Made by a program: the position numbers and the translations under genes. Of a stretch of 64,000 nt of DNA, positions 7,526 to 17,000 are shown in pieces. The stretch is from Bacillota bacterium (GTDB lineage: Bacteria > Bacillota_I > Bacilli_A > RF39 > UBA660): positions 1-64,000 of the forward strand of contig JAEWOE010000003.1 in the NCBI GenBank assembly GCA_023460995.1. Direction: 5' to 3'. The first letter of the stretch is position 1. Every line of letters starts with the position of its first letter. Under the pieces are notes generated by a model that was given only the letters and a program-made list of their open reading frames with translations, searched no databases and had not been told where the DNA came from.

Positions 7526-8233
7526 ATGATTGATTTACATAGTCATCTGGTTTATGGTGTTGATGATGGTGTCAAAAATTTAGAAGAAAGCATCTTAATG
7601 ATTAAAGCTGCTTATGATAATGGTTATAGATATTTAATAACTACTCCGCATTACATAGAAGATAGTATTTACAGTAGTCCAGTTATTAAGAATAAAGAAA
7701 TTATTGAATTAATTCAAAATGAATTAAGTTTAAATAATATTGATGTTAAACTACTATTAGGAAACGAAGTAATGTTTACAAATAATATTTTAGAACTTTT
7801 GGATAGTGGAGAAATAGCAAAGTTAAATAATTCTAGATATTTATTAATTGAATTGACTGAAAGTATCGTTATTGATACATTAGTTGACAAGATTGACTCA
7901 CTTATAAATAAAGGTATAGTACCAGTTATTGCTCATCCTGAACGATATGATTATATAGAAATAGATACTTTAAAAACTCTAGTTAATCATGGTGCTTTAT
8001 TGCAGATGAATTTAGGAAGTATCTTGGGTAAATATGGAAAAAAGGTTAAGAAACGCGCTCAAAAACTTTTAAAACAAAGATTAATACATGTTGTTGGTAG
8101 TGATACTCATGGAAAAGATAATTTTTGTTACCAAGTTGAGGCAAGAAAAGTTGTTAATAAAATAGATCCTATTATGGTAGAATTAATATTCCATATTAAT
8201 CCGGGTAAAATAGTAAATAACGATGAAATTTAA
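7526..8233 (+). CDS. CpsB/YwqE-like tyrosine-protein phosphatase (PHP domain)
   Basis: The product (235 residues from the ATG at 7526) begins MIDLHSHLVYGVDDG, the metal site of PHP-domain phosphatases that dephosphorylate the CpsD-type tyrosine kinase in capsule and exopolysaccharide synthesis. Other metal ligands are visible: TTPHY near residue 48, GNEV, IAHPERY and GSDTHG near residue 192. Length is normal. A TTG six bases upstream (7520) is a weaker start. Its usual partners, kinase, polymerase and glycosyltransferases, are absent; only the truncated sugar transferase remains beside it, so it is probably an orphan of a lost locus or acts on another phosphoprotein. Confidence 0.85.
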   Translation: MIDLHSHLVYGVDDGVKNLEESILMIKAAYDNGYRYLITTPHYIEDSIYSSPVIKNKEIIELIQNELSLNNIDVKLLLGNEVMFTNNILELLDSGEIAKLNNSRYLLIELTESIVIDTLVDKIDSLINKGIVPVIAHPERYDYIEIDTLKTLVNHGALLQMNLGSILGKYGKKVKKRAQKLLKQRLIHVVGSDTHGKDNFCYQVEARKVVNKIDPIMVELIFHINPGKIVNNDEI

Positions 8234-8242
8234 GTTAAAACG

Positions 8243-8274
8243 GCATGATATAATTAAATATCATGTTTTTTTTT
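8243..8274 (+). terminator. Terminator after the CpsB-like gene
   Basis: CATGATAT and ATATCATG form an 8-bp stem with a six-base loop, followed by nine T. Confidence 0.85.
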
Positions 8275-8420
8275 ATAAATATTTTAATATATAAATGAGG
8301 GATAGTTGGTAACATTCTCCAAAGACCCACATTTTTTTTATAAGTGTAAAGTATATTTATAAACAATTTCTTTTTATAAATAGTTAATGTATAATTATTA
8401 AAATAGAAAGAAGGAAAATC

Positions 8421-9179
8421 ATGTTTAATTTAACTGATAATGTAGCAGTAGTGACAGGTGCTTCATCAGGACTAGGAATGCAAATGGCTAAGGCTTTTGC
8501 TAATCAAGGAGCAGTACTTGTATTAATGGCTAGAAGAGTTGAGAGATTAGAACAACTTAAACAAGAATTAGAAAGTAAAGGAACAAAGTGCTTAGCGATT
8601 AAGTGTGATGTTACTGATTCTAACAATGTAGACGATGCTGCTAAACAGGTAAAAGAAATATTTGGAAAAGTTGATGTTTTAGTTAACTGCGCAGGTTCAG
8701 CAAAGAATGCTGGCGTACTTGACATGACAAATGATGAATGGGACTTTACAATTAGTACTGATTTAAGCAGTGTATTTTATGTAACTAGAGCATTCGCAAA
8801 TATTATGAAAGAAAGAAATTATGGGAGAATTATTAATATAGCTTCAATATATGGGTTAGTTGGGAATACAGCAATTAACACAGTTGCATACCATTCATCA
8901 AAAGGCGGAGTTGTTAACTTTACAAGAGCAGTAGCGGCAGAACTTGCTAAATATAATATAACTTGTAATGCAATATGCCCGGGATATTTTGAAACAGAAC
9001 TTACTAGTGAAGCATTAAAAACAGATGCATTTCAAACATATATGAAAACTTTTGTACCAATGGGTAGATATGGACTTGAAGGTGAACTTAACTCAGGAGC
9101 AATTTTTCTTGCTGCTAGAGAGTCTTCATATGTAACTGGAGCAATCTTACCAATTGATGGTGGATACACAACAATATAA
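8421..9179 (+). CDS. Short-chain dehydrogenase/reductase (SDR)
   Basis: The 252-residue enzyme has TGASSGLG (residues 13-20) for NAD(P) binding, NCAG near residue 91, the catalytic Ser region, YHSSK near residue 157 and the C-terminal IDGGYTTI, all of the classical SDR type. Closest types are 3-oxoacyl-ACP reductase (FabG) and gluconate/sorbitol dehydrogenases; the substrate cannot be decided. It has its own ribosome site (AGAAGGAAA) and terminator, but sits directly ahead of two acyl ligases, two acyltransferases and a plasmalogen-type enzyme, so a role in lipid chain modification is plausible. A second SDR lies at 25460. Confidence 0.85.
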   Translation: MFNLTDNVAVVTGASSGLGMQMAKAFANQGAVLVLMARRVERLEQLKQELESKGTKCLAIKCDVTDSNNVDDAAKQVKEIFGKVDVLVNCAGSAKNAGVLDMTNDEWDFTISTDLSSVFYVTRAFANIMKERNYGRIINIASIYGLVGNTAINTVAYHSSKGGVVNFTRAVAAELAKYNITCNAICPGYFETELTSEALKTDAFQTYMKTFVPMGRYGLEGELNSGAIFLAARESSYVTGAILPIDGGYTTI

Positions 9180-9184
9180 GAATA

Positions 9185-9208
9185 AAAAGAGGCCTGTCCT
9201 CTTTTTTT
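9185..9208 (+). terminator. Terminator after the SDR gene
   Basis: AAAAGAGG and CCTCTTTT pair around CCTGT and end in seven T. Confidence 0.8.
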
Positions 9209-9284
9209 AATAATTTTTAATAAATTTTATAATTTATCTTAATATTTTATTTTTATAATATATATAGAAGTGAGAGGTAAATTT

Positions 9285-11018
9285 ATGAGCGTATTTCATC
9301 ATACTCCCAAGACACCTTGGAAGAAGTTTTATAAGAGGGAAGATAGAGATATAGTAATTCCTGATATTTCTATGTATCAATTAATTAAAAAGAGAGCAGA
9401 AGATATTCCTAACTACAATGCAATAGATTACTTTGGAAAGAAAATGAATTATAGAGACTTTTTAAAAGAAATTGATAAAGCATCTAGAGCTTTTAGATGT
9501 TATGGTATTAGACCAGGTGATATAGTAACTATATGTATGCCTAATACACCAGAAGGAGTTATCAGTTATTATGCACTAAATAAGATTGGTGCAATAGCTA
9601 ATATGATTCACCCGTTATCAGCTGAAGAAGAAATAAAGCATAGCTTAATAGAAACTGAAAGTGTTATGTTAGTGGCTATTGATATATGTTATGAAAAAAT
9701 CCAAAAAATTCTTAGTCAAACTAAAGTTTATAAAGTTGTAATAGTATCAGCTAATGATTCTATGCCTACGCCATTAAATATAGGTTATCAGTTTACAAAA
9801 GGTTTAAAAATCAAAAAACCAAAAAGTATGGAAGTTTATATATACTGGCGTGATTTTATAAAAAAATCTGAACTTTATAATTATGAATATGAAGTAAATA
9901 GTGGTAAGGATGTTCCAGCCATAATTCTTCATAGTGGTGGAACAACTGGTACACCTAAAGGAATAGTACTTACTAATGGTAATTTAAATGCTTTAGCACT
10001 GCAAGTACGAGTAGTAATTAAAGATGTTAATCCAGGTGATAAGGTTTTAGCGATAATGCCTATATTTCATGGATTTGGCTTAGGAGTATCTATACATGCT
10101 TGTCTATATTTAGGTATTGATATAGCTTTAATACCACAGTTTAGTGCTAAAACATTTGATAATTTAGTAAGAAAAAATAAACCTCAAATTATAGTTGGTG
10201 TTCCAACATTATTTGAAGCAATATTAAGTAACAAAGGCTTTGAAGGTATGGACTTATCATATGTAAAACATTTTATATCTGGGGGTGATTCCCTAACAAA
10301 AAAACAGAATGATGATATTAATAATTTCCTAAAAGAACACGGCGCAAATATAAAAGTTGAACAAGGATATGGTATGACAGAATCAGTTGCTGCAACAGCG
10401 CTTGCATTTGGTAATGCTAATATACCATGTACTATAGGAGTGCCATTCCCAGGTGATTATTTTAAAATAGTAGCTCAAGGGTCACAAGAAGAAGTCCCTT
10501 ATGGCGAAATAGGGGAAATATGTGTATGTGGTCCAACTGTTATGCAAGGATATTTTAAAAATCCTGATGAAACTAATTTGGTGTTACAAAAACATAAAGA
10601 CGGTAATATCTGGCTTCATACTGGTGATATAGGAAGTATGGCAAAAAATGGCATTATTACTTATGTTCAAAGATTAAAAAGAATGATTATATCAAGTGGT
10701 TACAATGTTTATCCTCAGCAAATAGAACAGGTAATAGGATCACATCCTGATGTATTAAAATGTACTGTAGTAGCTATGCCACACCCATATAAAGTAGAGG
10801 TAGCAAAAGCATATATAGTACTTAGAGAAGATATTAGTCCTACTTTATCTTTGAAAAAAGAAATAAAAGATTTATGTGAAAAGAATCTATCTAAGTTTTC
10901 TATTCCATATGATTATGAGTATCGTAAATCCCTACCAACAACTTTAATAGGAAAAGTTGATTATAAAAAACTTGAAAGAGAAGCTATCGAAAAAAATATT
11001 GATGAAAGAAGTGAGTAA
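9285..11018 (+). CDS. AMP-forming acyl-CoA synthetase/ligase (first copy)
   Basis: The 577-residue enzyme belongs to the acyl-adenylate family: P-loop HSGGTTGTPKG near residue 216, GYGMTES, the HTGDIG motif with the hinge RLKRMI, and a C-terminal lysine region GKVDYKKLE that normally completes the active site. It should activate a carboxylic acid with ATP to an acyl adenylate and pass it to CoA or an acyl carrier. The start at 9285 has GAGAGGT ahead; an upstream GTG at 9270 is less likely. One base separates its stop from an acyltransferase gene, and a second ligase with the same layout follows, so the block looks like ligase-acyltransferase twice. Confidence 0.88.
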   Translation: MSVFHHTPKTPWKKFYKREDRDIVIPDISMYQLIKKRAEDIPNYNAIDYFGKKMNYRDFLKEIDKASRAFRCYGIRPGDIVTICMPNTPEGVISYYALNKIGAIANMIHPLSAEEEIKHSLIETESVMLVAIDICYEKIQKILSQTKVYKVVIVSANDSMPTPLNIGYQFTKGLKIKKPKSMEVYIYWRDFIKKSELYNYEYEVNSGKDVPAIILHSGGTTGTPKGIVLTNGNLNALALQVRVVIKDVNPGDKVLAIMPIFHGFGLGVSIHACLYLGIDIALIPQFSAKTFDNLVRKNKPQIIVGVPTLFEAILSNKGFEGMDLSYVKHFISGGDSLTKKQNDDINNFLKEHGANIKVEQGYGMTESVAATALAFGNANIPCTIGVPFPGDYFKIVAQGSQEEVPYGEIGEICVCGPTVMQGYFKNPDETNLVLQKHKDGNIWLHTGDIGSMAKNGIITYVQRLKRMIISSGYNVYPQQIEQVIGSHPDVLKCTVVAMPHPYKVEVAKAYIVLREDISPTLSLKKEIKDLCEKNLSKFSIPYDYEYRKSLPTTLIGKVDYKKLEREAIEKNIDERSE

Positions 11019-11019
11019 C

Positions 11020-11604
11020 ATGAAAGAACCAATCTTTTACAAAATAGTAAGAATTGTTGTTAAATTTTTAATTTTTTTAATATATCATCCTACTATTATT
11101 GGAAAAGAAAATATTCCTAAAAGAGGTAGGTTTATTTTAGCAGGTAATCACACTCATAATTTTGATCCTGTTGTCTTAGTAGCAATAAATAAAAGATGTG
11201 TTCACTTTTTAGCCAAAGATTCTTTATATAAAGGGTGGAAGAAAGTTTTATTTAAGGGTATGGCTATTATTCCAGTAAACAGAAAAATACATGATAAAGA
11301 AGCCTTAATTAATGCTAATAAGGTTTTAGATAATAATGGCGTCATTGGAGTCTTTCCGGAAGGAACAATTAATAGAACAAATGATGTTATTATGCCATTT
11401 AAAATAGGTGCTGTTAAAATGGCAAGTGATACTGATACTCCCATTGTACCTTTTGTAATAACAGGTGAATATAAGCCATTTAAAAACAATTTAAAGTTTG
11501 AATTTGGAAAACCATATAAATTAAATAGTTCTAATTTAGATGAAGAGAATAATAAATTAATGGATATCATTTCTACTAATATTATTAAAAACAGGGGGAA
11601 ATAA
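11020..11604 (+). CDS. PlsC-like 1-acylglycerol-3-phosphate acyltransferase (first copy)
   Basis: The 194-residue product has the HX4D catalytic motif (NHTHNFD, about residue 44), FPEGTINR near residue 113 for phosphate binding and a hydrophobic N-terminal segment for membrane contact. This is the PlsC/LPLAT family that moves an acyl group to lysophosphatidate or a similar acceptor. Upstream in-frame starts exist inside the ligase gene, but the ATG at 11020 fits the family start and follows GAAGTGAG. It sits two bases from the first ligase stop and two bases before the second ligase, so it is in the middle of an operon. Confidence 0.88.
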   Translation: MKEPIFYKIVRIVVKFLIFLIYHPTIIGKENIPKRGRFILAGNHTHNFDPVVLVAINKRCVHFLAKDSLYKGWKKVLFKGMAIIPVNRKIHDKEALINANKVLDNNGVIGVFPEGTINRTNDVIMPFKIGAVKMASDTDTPIVPFVITGEYKPFKNNLKFEFGKPYKLNSSNLDEENNKLMDIISTNIIKNRGK

Positions 11605-11605
11605 A

Positions 11606-13384
11606 ATGCGTTTATTTAAAGACTTAATGACAAAGATATTAAAAAAAAGAATGCCTGATGAACCTTGGCTTGCTTATTATTCAAAAGAAGATAGGGAAAT
11701 TAAATTCACTAATAAACTTATATATGAATACTTAAAATCATGCGTAGGTCAAGATACAGACTTTATTGCGTTAAATTATTTTGGTTATAGAATGAGTTAT
11801 AATGAATTGTTTGAAAAGATAGAACAAGCTAGTAAAAGTTTAAGATCTTTAGGAGTTAAACAAGGTGATGTAGTTACTGTATGTATGCCTAATACTCCAG
11901 AAGCAGTAATAGCTTTTTATGCTTGCAATAATATTGGAGCAGTTGTTGATATGATTCATCCACTTTCAGCTCCAAGTGAAATAAAATATTATTTAAATCA
12001 ATCTAAATCTAAAATTTTATTTTTAATAGATGTTGACTATACTAAAGTTAAAGATATATTAGGGGATACTTCTATAATTAAGACTATTATTATATCAGCT
12101 GCAGATTCTATGCCTCTTCTTACATCAATAGGATATCAAGTAACTAGAGGATATAAGATTAAAAAACCAAGTTTCATAGATAGTGATTTTTATACTTGGA
12201 GTGACTTCATGATTAAAGGTCTCACTTATAATAAACCTTATACTAATAATATGAAATCAAAAGATATGGCAGTTATTTTACATAGTGGTGGAACAACTGG
12301 TACACCTAAAGGAATTATGATATCTAATTTTAATTTCAATGCTGAGGCACAACAAGATGGAGTAAATGTTTATAATGTTAGGCCTAAAAATAAGATAATG
12401 ACTATTTTACCAATATTTCATGGCTTTGGTTTATGCGTATGTTTACATTGTCCTCTTTGTATAAAAGTTGAAACTATTTTAGTACCTGAATTTGATGGTA
12501 AAAGATTTCATCGCATGATGAAAAAAGAAAAACCAAATGTAATTGCGGGAGTACCAACTTTATGGGAAGCAATGCTTGATAACAAGAAGTTTGATGATGT
12601 AGATTTATCTTCTTTGAAGTATGTTATTAGTGGTGGAGATTATTTAACTATTCCTATGGAAGAAAGAATGAATAACTTTTTAAGAAGCCATGGTGCTAGT
12701 ATATCAATATCTAAGGGATATGGTATGACTGAAAGTGTAGCAGCTACTGCTTATACATTTGATGGTACTAATGAACCAGGTTCCATTGGTATACCAATGA
12801 TAGGTAATAAGTTTTGTATTTGTAATCCAGAAACAGGGGAAGTACTTCCTTATGGTATGGAAGGAGAAATTTGTGTTAATGGACCAACAATAATGATGGG
12901 ATATCTTAATAATGAAGAAGAAACAAAAAAAGTGTTAAAAAAACACGATGATGGTAAGATTTGGTTACATACTGGAGATATAGGTTATATCTCTCCGGAT
13001 GGAATTATATATTTTACTCAAAGATTAAAAAGGATGATAGTATCAAGTGGTTTTAATATATACCCTAGTATTATAGAGGAAGTTATTGAAAACCATCCTA
13101 AAGTAAAAAAGTGTTGTGTAATTGGTGTACCTCATCAATATAAAATGCACGTAGCTAAAGCTTTTATAGTCTTAGAAGATAATGAAGTTTCACATTATAA
13201 AATGAAAAAGGAACTTAAAGAACTATGTAAAGCTAATCTAGCAGTTTATTCAGTACCAAAAGAATTTGAATTTAGGGATAGTTTTCCTCAAACTCTATAT
13301 AAAAAGATAGACTTTAAAAAACTTGAAAATGAAGAACTAGAGAAAACAAAAAATAGTATTAAAGTAGGTGAAAATAATGAATAA
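11606..13384 (+). CDS. AMP-forming acyl-CoA synthetase/ligase (second copy)
   Basis: This 592-residue protein is a paralogue of the ligase ahead, with HSGGTTGTPKG near residue 225, GYGMTES, HTGDIGYIS, QRLKRMIVSSGFNIYP and a C-terminal KKIDFKKLE. Conservation of all core motifs indicates an active acyl-adenylating enzyme. A GGGGG-rich site precedes the ATG. Its stop overlaps the next acyltransferase gene by eight bases. Two closely related ligases in one operon suggest either two chain types or a duplication of the ligase-acyltransferase pair followed by divergence. Confidence 0.88.
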   Translation: MRLFKDLMTKILKKRMPDEPWLAYYSKEDREIKFTNKLIYEYLKSCVGQDTDFIALNYFGYRMSYNELFEKIEQASKSLRSLGVKQGDVVTVCMPNTPEAVIAFYACNNIGAVVDMIHPLSAPSEIKYYLNQSKSKILFLIDVDYTKVKDILGDTSIIKTIIISAADSMPLLTSIGYQVTRGYKIKKPSFIDSDFYTWSDFMIKGLTYNKPYTNNMKSKDMAVILHSGGTTGTPKGIMISNFNFNAEAQQDGVNVYNVRPKNKIMTILPIFHGFGLCVCLHCPLCIKVETILVPEFDGKRFHRMMKKEKPNVIAGVPTLWEAMLDNKKFDDVDLSSLKYVISGGDYLTIPMEERMNNFLRSHGASISISKGYGMTESVAATAYTFDGTNEPGSIGIPMIGNKFCICNPETGEVLPYGMEGEICVNGPTIMMGYLNNEEETKKVLKKHDDGKIWLHTGDIGYISPDGIIYFTQRLKRMIVSSGFNIYPSIIEEVIENHPKVKKCCVIGVPHQYKMHVAKAFIVLEDNEVSHYKMKKELKELCKANLAVYSVPKEFEFRDSFPQTLYKKIDFKKLENEELEKTKNSIKVGENNE

Positions 13385-13979
13385 AAAATACAAATTAAAA
13401 GATGGTGGTTATAAAATAATAAGACCACTTTTATCACCAATATTTAAACTTTACTACAATCCTATTGTTATAAATAAGGAAGTTATTCCAACTACTGGAC
13501 CGATATTAGTAGTAGGTAATCATAAACATTTGATGGATCAGTGCTTAGCAATAATATCTACTAAAAGAGTTTTACATTATATGGCTAAAAAAGAATATTT
13601 TGATGGTAAAATGGCTTGGTTTTTTAAACTTGTTGGATGTATACCTGTAAATAGACAAATACATGACGACAATGCAAAAGAAGCTGCAATAGATGTCTTA
13701 GAAAATGAAGGCGCTATTGGATTATTTCCAGAAGGAACAAGAAATAAAACAAATGAATTTCTATTGCCATTTAAGTTTGGTACAGTCTCTATGGCAAAGA
13801 AGACAGGTGCAACAATAGTTCCGTTTGGTATAACTGGAGAATATAAATTTAGAAGTCGTCCTGTTATTACCTTTGGTAAGCCATTTAAGGTAGGTAGTAT
13901 GTCACTAGAAGCTGCTAATGAAAAGCTTCGCAATGAAGTAGGTAGTTTAATGAAGAAGAGTTTAGTCAAAAAAGACTAA
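13377..13979 (+). CDS. PlsC-like acyltransferase (second copy)
   Basis: The 200-residue product shows HX4D (NHKHLMD, near residue 43), FPEGTRNK near residue 114 and IVPFGITGEYK, like the acyltransferase at 11020. The ATG at 13377 lies within the end of the second ligase and has TAGGTGA ahead, so translation is coupled; an in-frame GTG at 13368 is less likely. With the other three genes it forms a repeated ligase-acyltransferase unit. It is followed after 29 bases by the giant activase/dehydratase-type gene with no terminator between them. Confidence 0.87.
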   Translation: MNKKYKLKDGGYKIIRPLLSPIFKLYYNPIVINKEVIPTTGPILVVGNHKHLMDQCLAIISTKRVLHYMAKKEYFDGKMAWFFKLVGCIPVNRQIHDDNAKEAAIDVLENEGAIGLFPEGTRNKTNEFLLPFKFGTVSMAKKTGATIVPFGITGEYKFRSRPVITFGKPFKVGSMSLEAANEKLRNEVGSLMKKSLVKKD

Positions 13980-14008
13980 AATTCTTTTAGTATATGAGGT
14001 GAAATACA

Positions 14009-17000
14009 ATGAAGAAGATATTAAATGTAGGTATAGATGTAGGATCTACTACTGTAAAGATAGTAGTAATGGATAATAAAAATGATATTTTATATTCAAA
14101 TTATCGTAGACATTATTCAGATACAAAGAAAGTAATTGAAAATTTATTAGAAGAAGTAATAATTAAATTCAATAAATGCGATTTCAGATTAGTAGGTACT
14201 GGGTCTGGATGTATTGCTTTATCAGCATATTTAAATATTCCGTTCGTTCAAGAAGTAATAGCTTGTAAAAACGCTGTTAAAAAATATGCTAGTAGTACTG
14301 ATGTGGCTATTGAACTTGGTGGTGAAGATGCTAAAATAATTTATTTTGGACAATCTATTGAACAAAGAATGAATGGTAGTTGTGCAGGGGGTACGGGGGC
14401 ATTTCTAGATCAAATGGCTATATTATTAAATACTGATACACCTGGATTAAATGAACTTGCTATGAAAGGTACTAAAATATACCCAATTGCATCAAGATGT
14501 GGTGTATTTGCAAAAACAGATATTCAGCCTCTTATCAATGAAGGAGCCCATAAGGAAGATATTGCTTTATCAATTATGCAAGCAGTAGTTAATCAAACAA
14601 TAAGTGGTCTTTCATGTGGTAAACCAATAAAGGGAAATGTTATCTTTTTAGGAGGACCACTTAGTTATTTGTCAACTCTAAGAGATAGGTTTATAAAAAC
14701 TCTTAACTTGCAACCTGAGGAAGTTATTATTCCAAATGATGCACAATTATTCGTATGTATTGGAGCAATTTTAGATAAAGATAAAAGTGAAGTTTTAACT
14801 TTAAATCAAATAAGTAAGTTAATATCAAAGTTAAGTGATTTTAAAGAAGAGCAATCAAATTCTTTAGAACCCTTATTTAAAGATGAAATTGATTATGAAA
14901 GATTTTTAAATAGACATAATAAAAACAAAGTTAAGAAAAAAGAGTTAACTAATTATAAAGGTGATGTCTTTGTTGGTATTGATGCTGGATCTACTACCGC
15001 TAAATTAGTAGCACTTGATTCTAAAGGTAATCTTTTATATCAAAATTATAAATCTAATAAAGGTACTCCTGTTGATACTATAAAGGAAATGATAATTCAT
15101 TTATATAATAAGCTTCCTAAAGAAGCTGTTATTAGATTAGCCGGTTCAACTGGCTATGGTGAGTTACTTATTAAAACAGCATTTAATCTAGATATAAGTG
15201 AAATAGAAACAATGGCCCACTACGAAGCAGCTAATTATTTTTTACCAGGAGTAGAAAGTATAATTGATATTGGTGGCCAAGATATGAAGTATATCAAGAT
15301 TAAAGATAATGCTGTTGATACAATTATGCTTAATGAGGCTTGCTCTTCTGGATGTGGTTCATTTATTGAGACACTTGCTAAATCATTAAATATTTCTATT
15401 TCTGAGTTTGTTAATTTGGCTATAGATTCTAAAAGTCCTATTGACTTAGGTAGTAGATGTACTGTTTTTATGAATTCTAAGATAAAGCAAACACAAAAAG
15501 AAGGAAGACCATTAGGAGATATTTTTGCGGGACTCTCATATTCGGTAGTTAAGAACGCTATTATGAAAGTTATGAAAATAAGAGATATTAATATTTTGGG
15601 AGATAAAATAGTAGTTCAAGGTGGAACATTCTTAAATGACGCTGTTCTTAAAGCATTTGAAACAGTAACAGGTAAAGAAGTAGTAAGACCTGATATAGCG
15701 GGATTAATGGGAGCCTATGGTGTAGCTTTAATCGCAATAGATAATTATAAGAATTATGAAAATAAAAATATTATTAGTAGTATTCTTAGTAAGAACGAAA
15801 TAGAGGATCTAATAATAAAAACTAGTCATACCCGATGTAATCGCTGTGAAAATCACTGTGAGTTAACAGTTAATTCCTTTAATAAAAAAAATTTTATATC
15901 GGGTAATAGATGTGAGAGAGGTAGTGGTAACAACGGCAGTAATACACTTCTTCCTAACATGTATCAGTATAAGTATGATAGATTATTTAATTATAAACCG
16001 CTTGAAAATCCAACAAGAGGAGTAATAGGTATACCAAGAGTTCTTAATATGTATGAAAATTATCCTTTATGGTTTACTTTATTTACAAACCTTGGTTTTA
16101 AAGTAGTTTTGTCTGATCATTCAAATAGAAGAATATATGAAAAAGGTATAGAAAGTATGCCCTCAGAATCAGTTTGTTATCCAGCTAAATTAGTTCATGG
16201 GCATATTATCAATTTAATTGAGAAAGATGTTAAAACAATCTTTTATCCATGTATCATGTATGAAACTAAAGAATTTAGTTCAAGTGATAACAACTATAAC
16301 TGTCCAATAGTTACTTCTTATTCTGAGGCAATAAAACTTAATGTTGAAGCCTTAAAAGAAAATGATATTAAATTTATTAATCCTTTTTTACCACTTGAGG
16401 CAAAAGGTTTATATAAAAGAATTATGGAGCTTCTAGAATTTAAGGAATATAAATTTAAAGGTAAAGAGTTAATTAATGCTATAAATGATGCTTTACTTGA
16501 ACAACAAAAGTTTAAGGATGAAATAAAATCTAAGGGAGAAGAATTCTTAAAGTATTTGGAACTGCATAATGAAAAAGCCATCGTACTAGCTGGTAGACCT
16601 TATCACTTAGATAAAGAAGTTAACCATGGTATAGACACTATGATTAATTCACTAGGTATTGCCGTTTTAACAGAAGATTCAATATGTCATATGAGTAATG
16701 TTGATTCTAAACTTAGAGTAGTAGATCAGTGGGCATATCATTCAAGAGTTTATCATGCAGCAGATGTTGTATCAAGATATGAAAATATCGAACTAGTGGA
16801 ACTTAATTCTTTTGGGTGTGGTTTAGATGCTATAATAACTGATCAAACAGAGGAAATACTTAAGAAAAATGGTAAGTTATATACGACTATAAAAATAGAT
16901 GAGATAAATAATTTAGGAGCAGCTAAAATAAGAATAAGATCGTTAATTGCTTCTATGAATAAGAGAACTAATAGTATAGACTATAAACCATATAAATATG

